From: DASZZX01 sp036260415
Lineage (GTDB): Bacteria; Actinomycetota; Nitriliruptoria; Nitriliruptorales; JAHWKO01
Assembly (NCBI GenBank): GCA_036260415.1
Contig: DASZZX010000090.1
Span: forward strand, 1-13,694
DNA: 13,694 nucleotides
Reading direction: 5' to 3'
Every line of letters starts with the position of its first letter. Within the stretch, counting starts at the first letter, position 1. Below are positions 6,542-12,405 of the stretch, one piece after another. The notes beneath the pieces were generated by a model. The model searched no databases and was not told the DNA's origin. It saw only the letters and a list, made by a program, of their open reading frames with translations. The position numbers and the translations under genes were made by a program.

Positions 6542-6748
6542 ATGACGACACGCACCTACAGCGTCCCGGCCATCTCCTGCGATCACTGCCGACGCGCCAT
6601 CGAGGGCGAGGTCAGCAAGCTGGCGGGGGTCGACCTGGTGCAGGTCGACGTGCAGCGCAAAGAGGTCCGCGTCGAGGGCGACGTGACGGACGCCGCCGTC
6701 CGCGGCGCGATCGACGAGGCCGGCTACGAGGTCGAGGCCGTCCTCTGA
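6542..6748 (+). CDS. CopZ-like heavy-metal-associated domain protein
   Basis: A 68-residue single HMA domain, the full usual length for a cytosolic metal chaperone. The metal site is PAISCDHC with Cys13 and Cys16 in the CxxC loop; the rest follows the family pattern: RRAIEGEVSKLAGV, then VQVDVQRKEVRVEG, then AVRGAIDEAGYEVEAV. Such proteins bind Cu(I), or less often Zn/Cd, and hand it to P-type ATPases or sensors. No ATPase, CsoR or other metal gene is adjacent, so it is an orphan here. The start is ATG 6542 with GGGAG (6530-6534) 7 nt upstream. The frame is open further upstream, but that part is Arg-rich and lies beyond the promoter. Metal identity cannot be told from sequence; copper is the likeliest. 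Confidence 0.92.
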   Translation: MTTRTYSVPAISCDHCRRAIEGEVSKLAGVDLVQVDVQRKEVRVEGDVTDAAVRGAIDEAGYEVEAVL

Positions 6749-6820
6749 CGCCGGCGTGGCCTGGCCGGATCCCGAGTCCACTCGGTCGGCGCGCCTGGAG
6801 CCGCGATGGGGTGGTGTCGT

Positions 6821-6840
6821 CGCCTGTGGCTGCTCAGGCG
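6821..6840 (-). terminator. Possible terminator between convergent genes
   Basis: CGCCTG (6821-6826) and CAGGCG (6835-6840) form a 6-bp stem with an 8-nt loop, about 20 nt past the tyrS stop on the minus strand and about 70 nt past the CopZ-like stop. No T-run is present. It could act in either direction; support is modest. Confidence 0.35.
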
Positions 6841-6859
6841 GACCCCGTCGGCCGCGTGG

Positions 6860-8146
6860 TCACACGAACCGGGCCAGGTAGTGCCGCTTCCTTCCGACCT
6901 GCAGCACCAGCATGCGCTCGCTGGCGAGGTCCTCGGGGCCGATCCTGCGGGTGGGGTCGACCACCCGCTCGTTGTTGAGCTGCACGCCGCCCTGCTCGAC
7001 CAGGCGACGCGCCGCGCTGTTGGAGGCGGCCGCGCCCACCGCCGTCATCAGCTCGAGCAGCCCCAGGCCTTCCCGGAGACGGTCTCGGTCCAGCTCGACG
7101 GACGGGGCGGCTCCGAAGGCCTCCGCGAGGACGCGGTCGTCGAGCCCGGCGAACCGGCGGCCACCGAACAGCACATCGGTGGCCCCCCGAGCCTGCGCCA
7201 ACCCCTCGACGCCGTGCAGCAGCCGGGTCGCCTCCTCGGCGAGGCGACGTTGCGCGACCCGCCTCGACGGGTCCTGCCCGTGGGCGCGTTCGAGCTCGGC
7301 CACCTCCTGCAGCGGGAGGAACGTGAACAGCCGCAGGAAGCGCCCGACGTCGTCGTCGTGCGTGTTCAGCCACCACTGGTAGTACGCGAACGGTGAGGTG
7401 ATGTCGGCCGACAGCCACGGCGCGTTGCCTGCGGTCTTGGAGAACTTCTGGCCTGCGGCACCCTCGATCAGCGGCCACACCAGCCCGTAGACCTGACCCC
7501 CATGCAGCCGGCGGGTCAGGTCCACCCCGGCGGTGATGTTGCCCCACTGGTCGGTGCCACCGCCCTGCAGTCGGCAGCCGTGCGTCGCGTACAGATTGGC
7601 GAAGTCGTAGGCCTGCAGCAGCTGGTAGCTGAATTCGGTGTAGGAGATCCCCTGCTCGCGGGCCTCCAGCCGGCGTCGGACCGATTCCCTGGCGACCATG
7701 GCGTTGACCGAGAAGTGCTTGCCGACGTCGCGCAGGAACTCCAGGAAACCGAACCGCCCGAGCCACTCGTGGTTGTCGAGCAGCAGGCCGCGATCTGGTG
7801 GCGACAGGTCCAGGAAGCGCGACAGCTGGCCCTCGATGCCGGCGAGGTTGGCCTCGAGCTGGGCGTCGTCGAGCAGCTCGCGTTCGATGTCGCGACCGGA
7901 CGGGTCCCCGATCCGGCCGGTGGCGCCCCCGGCGATCGCGATCGGCCGGTGGCCGCACCGCTGCAGCCACGCCATCGCCATCATCCCCACCAGGCTGCCC
8001 ACGTGCAGTGACGGCGCGGTCGGGTCAAAACCGACGTAGTAGGTGACCCGTTGGGTGCCGAGCAGGCGGCGCAGACCGTCCTCGTCGGTCACGTCGTGGA
8101 CGAAGCCGCGTTCCCGGAGCAGGTCGAGAGGGTTGGGCGGGGTCAC
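6860..8146 (-). CDS. tyrS: Tyrosyl-tRNA synthetase
   Basis: A 428-residue class I aminoacyl-tRNA synthetase that charges tRNA-Tyr; the length is typical of bacterial TyrS. The catalytic core shows the HIGH-type motif LHVGS (47-51) inside FDPTAPSLHVGSLVG, the tyrosine-site motif YTEFSYQLLQAYDF (169-182), QGGGTDQWGNI (194-204), and the KMSKS-type loop KFSKT (234-238). An S4 RNA-binding domain ends the protein (SNSAARRLVEQGGVQLNNERV, about 375-395). The start is GTG 8146: the conserved N-terminus PPNPLDLLRERGF follows directly and a TACGGT box lies 7 nt upstream, so the transcript is probably leaderless and has no T-box leader. A longer open frame to 8473 is antisense to the neighbouring zinc-ribbon gene and was rejected. 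The gene is convergent with the CopZ-like gene. Confidence 0.98.
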   Translation of the reverse strand: MTPPNPLDLLRERGFVHDVTDEDGLRRLLGTQRVTYYVGFDPTAPSLHVGSLVGMMAMAWLQRCGHRPIAIAGGATGRIGDPSGRDIERELLDDAQLEANLAGIEGQLSRFLDLSPPDRGLLLDNHEWLGRFGFLEFLRDVGKHFSVNAMVARESVRRRLEAREQGISYTEFSYQLLQAYDFANLYATHGCRLQGGGTDQWGNITAGVDLTRRLHGGQVYGLVWPLIEGAAGQKFSKTAGNAPWLSADITSPFAYYQWWLNTHDDDVGRFLRLFTFLPLQEVAELERAHGQDPSRRVAQRRLAEEATRLLHGVEGLAQARGATDVLFGGRRFAGLDDRVLAEAFGAAPSVELDRDRLREGLGLLELMTAVGAAASNSAARRLVEQGGVQLNNERVVDPTRRIGPEDLASERMLVLQVGRKRHYLARFV

Positions 8147-8153
8147 GGTCGGG

Positions 8154-8159
8154 ACCGTA
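8154..8159 (-). promoter_or_regulatory. TACGGT -10 box, leaderless tyrS
   Basis: Minus-strand TACGGT is followed by 7 nt and GTG 8146, with no Shine-Dalgarno. It shares its TA step (8158-8159) with the opposite-strand -10 box of the zinc-ribbon gene. Confidence 0.6.
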
Positions 8160-8163
8160 CCCT
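8158..8163 (+). promoter_or_regulatory. TACCCT -10 box of small zinc-ribbon gene
   Basis: Plus-strand TACCCT overlaps the tyrS -10 by the dinucleotide TA, giving a back-to-back promoter pair. Transcription would start near 8170 and leave a leader of about 45 nt with GGAGGG before GTG 8216. Confidence 0.45.
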
Positions 8164-8215
8164 CGCCCGCGATCAGCGACCGGCGGGTGTCGCACCGTCG
8201 CATCGGAGGGACCGC

Positions 8216-8470
8216 GTGCCGCTGGAGCGCAAGCGTCATGAGGACGAGGAGCCGGGCGCGTCGCGGGGACCGACCGTCGACCTCGACACACGCGTGTGTT
8301 CCGTGTGCCGCCGCGAGTACCCGGCCTGGATCAGCACGTGTCCGGAGGACGGGACCACGACCCTGCGCATCGCTGAGCTGCCACCCGCCGACGACCCGCT
8401 GCTGGCACGCTTCCTCGACGACGACCCGCTGCGGGCAGGGTTCCCGGACAGCGACGGCGACGGCGACTGA
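8216..8470 (+). CDS. Small zinc-ribbon-like protein, function unknown
   Basis: An 84-residue protein of unknown function. Its centre has a zinc-ribbon-like pattern, VCSVCRREYP (Cys28, Cys31) followed by TCPEDGTTTL (Cys42), where the fourth ligand position holds Asp45 instead of Cys. C-x2-C with CPxDG is a common variant in small actinobacterial ribbons, so this may be natural rather than decay (family knowledge, moderate). The N-terminus is charged, and the C-terminus is acidic (DPLLARFLDDDPL and a DSDGDGD end). There is no signal peptide or membrane segment, so it is probably cytosolic. The start is GTG 8216 with GGAGGG (8205-8210) 5 nt upstream, a strong site that outweighs the longer open frame beginning at 8051. 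It is divergent from tyrS and nearly abuts the end of the AlaX gene (20 bp). Confidence 0.75.
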   Translation: MPLERKRHEDEEPGASRGPTVDLDTRVCSVCRREYPAWISTCPEDGTTTLRIAELPPADDPLLARFLDDDPLRAGFPDSDGDGD

Positions 8471-8490
8471 CACAGCGGCCGACGGCTCGG

Positions 8491-9237
8491 TCAGCCGCCG
8501 CCCTCATCGAGCGCGATCCGGATCCGGCGGAACCCCCTGCCCTTGGACTCGACCTTGGTGACACGGACCGCGCCGACCTCCGCGGTCGAGCGGACGTGCG
8601 TCCCCCCGTCGGCCTGGCGGTCCAGGCCCACGATGTCGACCACCCGCACCACCCGGAGGTCGTCAGGCAGCAGCGACACCTTCGTGCGGATCAGGCTGGG
8701 GTCACGGTCGGCCTTCTCGCGCGGGAGGAAGCCGATCTCGACCGGGCGGGCGGCGGCGAGCTGACGGTTGAGCTCCTCCTGCAGGCTGGCGCGCTGCTCA
8801 GGGTCCCAGTCCGGCAATTCGAAGTCCAGCCGTCCCTCCCCGGGTTGCATGTTCCCGCCGGTGACCGGGCTGCCGAACCGCTGCCAGACGACCCCGCACA
8901 GCGCGTGCATGGCGGTGTGGGTGCGCATCAGCTCGTAGCGCCGCTCCCAGTCGACCACCCCGCGCACCGCCGTGCCGATCGGCGGGAGGCCACCCTCCAG
9001 CCAGTGCCACACCCCCCGCACGTCTTCGGCGACGCCTACCACGGCCAGGCGGTCGTCGGCGGCGCGGCCGCTCTCCCCGCCCACCCACAGCTCACCGATG
9101 TCGGGGGGCTGGCCGCCACCGCCGGGGTAGAAGACGGTGCGGTCGAGCAGCACCCGCCGGTCGTCGCGATCGACCTCCACGACGGTGGCGCCACACTCGT
9201 GGGCGTACGCGTCGGTCGAGTAGATCCGCTCGGTCAT
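8491..9237 (-). CDS. AlaX-type alanyl-tRNA editing protein
   Basis: A 248-residue stand-alone homologue of the AlaRS editing domain; it should hydrolyse mischarged Ser- or Gly-tRNA-Ala in trans. The N-terminal beta-barrel part has VFYPGGGGQPPDIGEL (35-50), the hallmark of this family. The editing site has the zinc motif RTHTAMHAL (His107, His111) and GGTHVRSTAEVG (211-222) with His214. The fourth ligand, normally the Cys of CGGTH, is Asp210. The C-terminal KGRGFRRIRIAL strand also fits the family. The length suggests the medium AlaX class rather than the short one. The start is ATG 9237 with GGAGGAG (9241-9247) just upstream; the longer open frame is antisense to the next gene. A TACGGT box at 9266-9271 gives a short leader. 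The Asp change could alter zinc binding or define a subfamily. Confidence 0.93.
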   Translation of the reverse strand: MTERIYSTDAYAHECGATVVEVDRDDRRVLLDRTVFYPGGGGQPPDIGELWVGGESGRAADDRLAVVGVAEDVRGVWHWLEGGLPPIGTAVRGVVDWERRYELMRTHTAMHALCGVVWQRFGSPVTGGNMQPGEGRLDFELPDWDPEQRASLQEELNRQLAAARPVEIGFLPREKADRDPSLIRTKVSLLPDDLRVVRVVDIVGLDRQADGGTHVRSTAEVGAVRVTKVESKGRGFRRIRIALDEGGG

Positions 9238-9265
9238 CGGCTCCTCCCGCGTGGGAGCGGTCGGC

Positions 9266-9271
9266 ACCGTA
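9266..9271 (-). promoter_or_regulatory. TACGGT -10 box of the AlaX gene
   Basis: Minus-strand TACGGT predicts a start of transcription near 9258 and a leader of about 20 nt that carries GGAGGAG. It lies back to back with, but does not overlap, the -10 box of the divergent zinc-ribbon membrane gene. Confidence 0.5.
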
Positions 9272-9289
9272 GCCCAGCACCGACGGCCG

Positions 9290-9295
9290 TACGCT
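9290..9295 (+). promoter_or_regulatory. TACGCT -10 box, leaderless zinc-ribbon membrane gene
   Basis: TACGCT is followed by 8 nt and then ATG 9304. There is no Shine-Dalgarno in those 8 nt, so leaderless translation is likely. Confidence 0.5.
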
Positions 9296-9303
9296 CGTGG
9301 CCC

Positions 9304-9873
9304 ATGCGATGTCCCTCCTGCGGCGACGAGTTCGAGCTCGAGGTCACCAGCTGCCCGGACTGCGGCGAGCCGCTGGTCGACCCGTCCTCCGACGTGCGGC
9401 GACGCGCGTTGCTGGGACGCTTCCACCCTGCCATGGCGGCGGCCGTGGTCGAGCTGGCGGCCCGGCGTGGCCTGGACCCCGAGGTGCGGCCCGGGGACGA
9501 CGCCGACACGGTGCTCGTGGACGCGGCCGCCCGCGACCACCTGCGCGCGCAGCTGGTGGTGGCCTGGTCGAGCCTGGTCGAGGCGCTGGACGAGCCCGAC
9601 CGCGACCACGTCCGCGCGGTCGGAGGGGACCTGCCAGGGTGGTTCGACGCACCGGCCGGGGCGTGGGTCGACCGTCACGGGCACCTGCAGGTGGACCGCA
9701 GCCCCGAGGAGGAGGTCGCCGCGGACGCCAGCCGGTCGGTGGGACCGGCCTTGCTCGCCGCTGCCGCTCTACTGGGGCTGTTCGCCTGGTACGTGGGCGA
9801 CGGGGACCTGCGGGCGTCCGCGGCGCTCGCGGCCCTCGCGCTCGCCGCTCTGGGCCTGTTCCTGCCGCGCTGA
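9304..9873 (+). CDS. Zinc-ribbon protein with two C-terminal membrane helices
   Basis: A 189-residue protein of unknown function. It opens with a complete four-Cys zinc ribbon: RCPSCG and SCPDCGEPL (Cys3, Cys6, Cys17, Cys20). Residues about 36-100 form a small alpha/beta-looking segment (AAAVVELAARRGLDPEVRPGDDADTVLVDAAARDHLRAQL) whose order of elements loosely recalls DUF2007-type domains; I am not sure of this. The C-terminus has two hydrophobic helices (about 146-165 and 168-188). The ribbon should therefore be on a membrane-anchored cytosolic part. The start ATG 9304 puts the ribbon at the extreme N-terminus and is supported by the -10 box 8 nt upstream. The last 105 bp overlap the end of the GT87-like gene on the opposite strand. 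It is divergent from the AlaX gene. Confidence 0.85.
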   Translation: MRCPSCGDEFELEVTSCPDCGEPLVDPSSDVRRRALLGRFHPAMAAAVVELAARRGLDPEVRPGDDADTVLVDAAARDHLRAQLVVAWSSLVEALDEPDRDHVRAVGGDLPGWFDAPAGAWVDRHGHLQVDRSPEEEVAADASRSVGPALLAAAALLGLFAWYVGDGDLRASAALAALALAALGLFLPR

Positions 9874-11097
9874 CGGTGCCCGCCCGGCCCTCAGCCCGGG
9901 CGCCAGCGCGGCCACCACCAGCCACGCCACCGCTAGGCCACGGACGACGGCCATGCCCTGCGCGGCATGCAGGAAGCCCGAGAAGCCCGGGTCGTCAAGG
10001 TGCGCCATCCACGGGCCGTACAGCAGCCACACCCCCGCGTTGGCGGCCTCCACGGCCAGCATCGGAGTCCACCCGACCCGGGCCAGCACCGCCACGGGCA
10101 GTAACCACAAGACGAACTGCGGCGAGAACACCTTGCTGGTCAGCAGGAACAGCGCCACGAGGATCAGCGCGGCGTCCCCGGGGTCGAGCCGTCCGCGCTC
10201 GAGCAGCCAGGCGACCAGACCGACCCCTGTGGCCAGGAGCACGAGGGACGCGGCAGTGAACACCAGCGCGTACGCCCCGTCCCAGAACGCACCGGGAGCG
10301 ACGCGTTGGCCGAGCGCCGACAGGGCCGCTCCCAACGAGTCGAGGTTCGCCTGACGGCCGAGGTGGAAGGCGACCGCATCGAACCAGCCGCTCGGGCTGA
10401 CCGCCACCGCCGGCACCTGCGCCGCCGTCCACACCCCGGCGGCGACGAGAGCGGGGCGCCAGGCGACGGCCCGCCGGCGGCGGGTCGGGGCCCACGGGCC
10501 GACCAGGAGGGTGACCACCAGCAGCGCCGGCCACCACTTGACCGCTGCCCCCACGGCGAACCACGTGGCCGCCGCGGTCGGTCGCCCCCGGGCCGCGGCC
10601 GCCAGGCCGGCCGCCACCGCCGCCACCACCCAGAGGTCCCAGTTCTGCATCCCGAACAGGACCAGCGCGGGCGACAGCACGAGACCCAGCAGGCGCCAGC
10701 GGGAGCGTCCCAGCGCGACCAACGCACGGTCCAGCTGCCACAAGGCCACCACGGCGGCGGCGGCGAACATCAGCGCGTGCAGGTCGAAGAACGCCCGCCG
10801 ACTGTCGGTGAGGAGCGCGACCGTCCAGGCGGGAAACGCCAGCCCAGGCGGGTACTCGTAGGTGTAGTCGACCGGGTAGTCCGCCGGCGGCGGGGCGTAC
10901 GGCACCGCGTCGACGTCGAACCCCCGGTGGCTCCACAGGACGCGCACGTCGGAGTAGCAGTAGCGGGTCAGGCCCCAGAACCCGTCCTCGCCGTCGATGC
11001 AGGCCGCTTTCCCGGCGTAGGCGAGGGCCAGCGTGACCAGGAGCAGCGCGAGGGCCGCCCACGGGGCGGCGCGCTGACGGTCGTGAACACCGGTCAC
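9769..11097 (-). CDS. GT87/DUF2029-like membrane glycosyltransferase (second copy)
   Basis: A 442-residue polytopic GT-C-type enzyme with about ten hydrophobic segments, likely using a polyprenyl-phosphate sugar (often mannose) outside the membrane. The first outer loop has RYCYSDVRVLW with Asp50, the kind of acidic residue used as catalytic base in this superfamily, then YTYEYPPGLAFP (78-89). Further marks are GMQNWDLW, GAAVKWWPALLVV, LLVGPWAP, SGWFDAVAFHLGR and FSPQFVLWLLPVAVLARV. It is a clear paralogue of the upstream gene, whose stop it overlaps (GTGA at 11094-11097), so the two are probably co-translated. TACCGT 6 nt before GTG 11097 could also give a separate leaderless mRNA. The final about 40 residues are a charged, disordered tail encoded antisense to the zinc-ribbon membrane gene. 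Acceptor unknown. Confidence 0.88.
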   Translation of the reverse strand: MTGVHDRQRAAPWAALALLLVTLALAYAGKAACIDGEDGFWGLTRYCYSDVRVLWSHRGFDVDAVPYAPPPADYPVDYTYEYPPGLAFPAWTVALLTDSRRAFFDLHALMFAAAAVVALWQLDRALVALGRSRWRLLGLVLSPALVLFGMQNWDLWVVAAVAAGLAAAARGRPTAAATWFAVGAAVKWWPALLVVTLLVGPWAPTRRRRAVAWRPALVAAGVWTAAQVPAVAVSPSGWFDAVAFHLGRQANLDSLGAALSALGQRVAPGAFWDGAYALVFTAASLVLLATGVGLVAWLLERGRLDPGDAALILVALFLLTSKVFSPQFVLWLLPVAVLARVGWTPMLAVEAANAGVWLLYGPWMAHLDDPGFSGFLHAAQGMAVVRGLAVAWLVVAALAPGLRAGRAPSARQEQAQSGEREGRERRGRPQVPVAHVPGEQPQ

Positions 11098-12380
11098 GCG
11101 GGAACGGTACCGGCCACCTCGTCCCGGGTGACGGGCGGCGACGGCCCGGTTCCCCGCCGCGTCGACCAGCGACCGCGAAGCGCCGCCACCAGCGTCCAGG
11201 CCAACAACCCGCTGCGGGCCACGGCGAGCGCCAGACTGGTCCAGAACTGCCCGCTGAGGTCGTCACCGACCGGCGCCCACAGCAGCCACACCGCCGCGTT
11301 GGCCCCGTCCACCGCAACGACGGCCCACCAGGGAACGTGTGCGAGCACCGCCAGCGGCAGCAGCCACAACACGAACTGGACGGACACCACCTTGTTGACC
11401 ACGAGGAAGGTGCCCACCAGGACGAAGGCGGCGTCGGCCGGGCCCAACGTGCCGCGCCCGAGCCGGCGTGCCACGGTGACCACCACGCCCAGGAGTACGC
11501 CGGCCCCGGCCAGCGCCCCGGCGGGTACCACCACCTCCGACCACACTGGCGAAGGCGCCACCGCCTCACCGACGTGCTGCAGGACACCCAGCGGCGATGC
11601 CCGGTTGGGCTCGCGTTCGAGGTGGAACACGATCGACGCCCACCAGCCGGAGGGGGCGACCAGCAGCGCGGGGATCTGGGCCGCGATCCATGTGCCGGCG
11701 AACACGGCACCCGCGCCCCAGCGCCGCGCCGGACGCGGTGCCCACGGGCCGACGAGCACGACCGGCACAAGCAGCGCCGGCCACCACTTGACCGCGGCGG
11801 CGATGCCCAGCCAGCCCGCCGCCGGCAACGGCCGCTGACGGGCCGCCGCCGCGACCCCTGCGACCGCCGGAGCCACCGCCCACAGGTCCCAGTTCTGCAC
11901 GCCGAGCGCCAGCAGCGTCGGGGACGCGGCGAACAGCAGCAGCCGCTGGCGCGCCACGCCGAGCGAACGAGCCGCCACGGCGAGCTGCCACAGCGTGATC
12001 ACCGCCGCCGCGGCCAGCGTGCCGGCGGTGACGATCAGGAAGCCACGTTCGCTGGCCGTCACCAGCGCGACCAGCCACCCTCCGACGGCGATCCCCGGCG
12101 GGTACTCGAACGGCTGCGCCCGGCCCCGGTCGACGAACGCATGTCCGTCGCGGCCATCCAGCAGGTCGTAGGGCAGCACGTCCTGGTCGAAGCCCCGGTC
12201 GTCGTACAGGGCGGCCACGTCCGAGTAGCACCACGACCGCTCGCGCAGGAACCCGCCGATGCCGCCGCCGTGGCCGCCCCGGTCTCCCGCACAGGGCAGC
12301 TTGATCGCGGTGGCGAGCCCCACCACCAGTAGGAGGAGGGCCGCGACCGTCGCCGTGGTGGGTCGCGGGCGGGCCGGCAT
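11094..12380 (-). CDS. GT87/DUF2029-like membrane glycosyltransferase (first copy)
   Basis: A 428-residue GT-C-type polytopic membrane protein, first gene of a two-gene operon. After the first helix (about 11-27) comes an outer loop with WCYSDVAALYDDRGFDQDVLPYD; Asp54 is the candidate catalytic acid, followed by FEYPPGIAVGGW (91-102). Conserved segments shared with the downstream paralogue include VQNWDLW, AAAVKWWPALLVP, LVGPWAP, SGWWASIVFHLERE and VVSVQFVLWLLPLAVLAHV. Family members transfer mannose or arabinose-type sugars from polyprenyl phosphate to glycolipids or polysaccharides; the exact substrate is not readable from sequence. The start ATG 12380 gives a short basic N-terminus before helix 1 and lies 8 nt after TAGCCT, so it is probably leaderless; GGAGGA sits too far upstream (14 nt). 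It is divergent from the PIG-V-like gene, with overlapping -10 boxes. Confidence 0.88.
   Translation of the reverse strand: MPARPRPTTATVAALLLLVVGLATAIKLPCAGDRGGHGGGIGGFLRERSWCYSDVAALYDDRGFDQDVLPYDLLDGRDGHAFVDRGRAQPFEYPPGIAVGGWLVALVTASERGFLIVTAGTLAAAAVITLWQLAVAARSLGVARQRLLLFAASPTLLALGVQNWDLWAVAPAVAGVAAAARQRPLPAAGWLGIAAAVKWWPALLVPVVLVGPWAPRPARRWGAGAVFAGTWIAAQIPALLVAPSGWWASIVFHLEREPNRASPLGVLQHVGEAVAPSPVWSEVVVPAGALAGAGVLLGVVVTVARRLGRGTLGPADAAFVLVGTFLVVNKVVSVQFVLWLLPLAVLAHVPWWAVVAVDGANAAVWLLWAPVGDDLSGQFWTSLALAVARSGLLAWTLVAALRGRWSTRRGTGPSPPVTRDEVAGTVPA
11104..11109 (-). promoter_or_regulatory. TACCGT, possible internal leaderless promoter
   Basis: Lies inside the last codons of the first GT87-like gene, 6 nt before GTG 11097 of the second. 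It matches the spacing of the other leaderless starts, but since the genes also overlap by GTGA it may be coincidental. Confidence 0.35.
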
Positions 12381-12388
12381 GGGCGGCG

Positions 12389-12394
12389 AGGCTA
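12389..12394 (-). promoter_or_regulatory. TAGCCT -10 box of the GT87-like operon
   Basis: Minus-strand TAGCCT, 8 nt, ATG 12380. It shares the TA step 12393-12394 with the plus-strand -10 box of the PIG-V-like gene. Confidence 0.55.
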
Positions 12395-12398
12395 TCCT
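12393..12398 (+). promoter_or_regulatory. TATCCT -10 box, leaderless PIG-V-like gene
   Basis: Plus-strand TATCCT, 7 nt, GTG 12406. Together with the minus-strand TAGCCT it forms AGGCTATCCT (12389-12398), two -10 boxes back to back sharing one TA. Confidence 0.55.
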
Positions 12399-12405
12399 CC
12401 GGCGG

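Noticed and set aside
8051..8215. Extended N-terminus of the small zinc-ribbon protein
   Set aside because: It would overlap the start of tyrS antisense; GGAGGG 5 nt before GTG 8216 marks the real start.
9995..11770. 591-residue minus-strand frame across both GT87-like genes
   Set aside because: It is a +1/-1 shadow of the paralogous membrane proteins with Arg/Gly/Pro-rich content; the true frames carry all conserved motifs.
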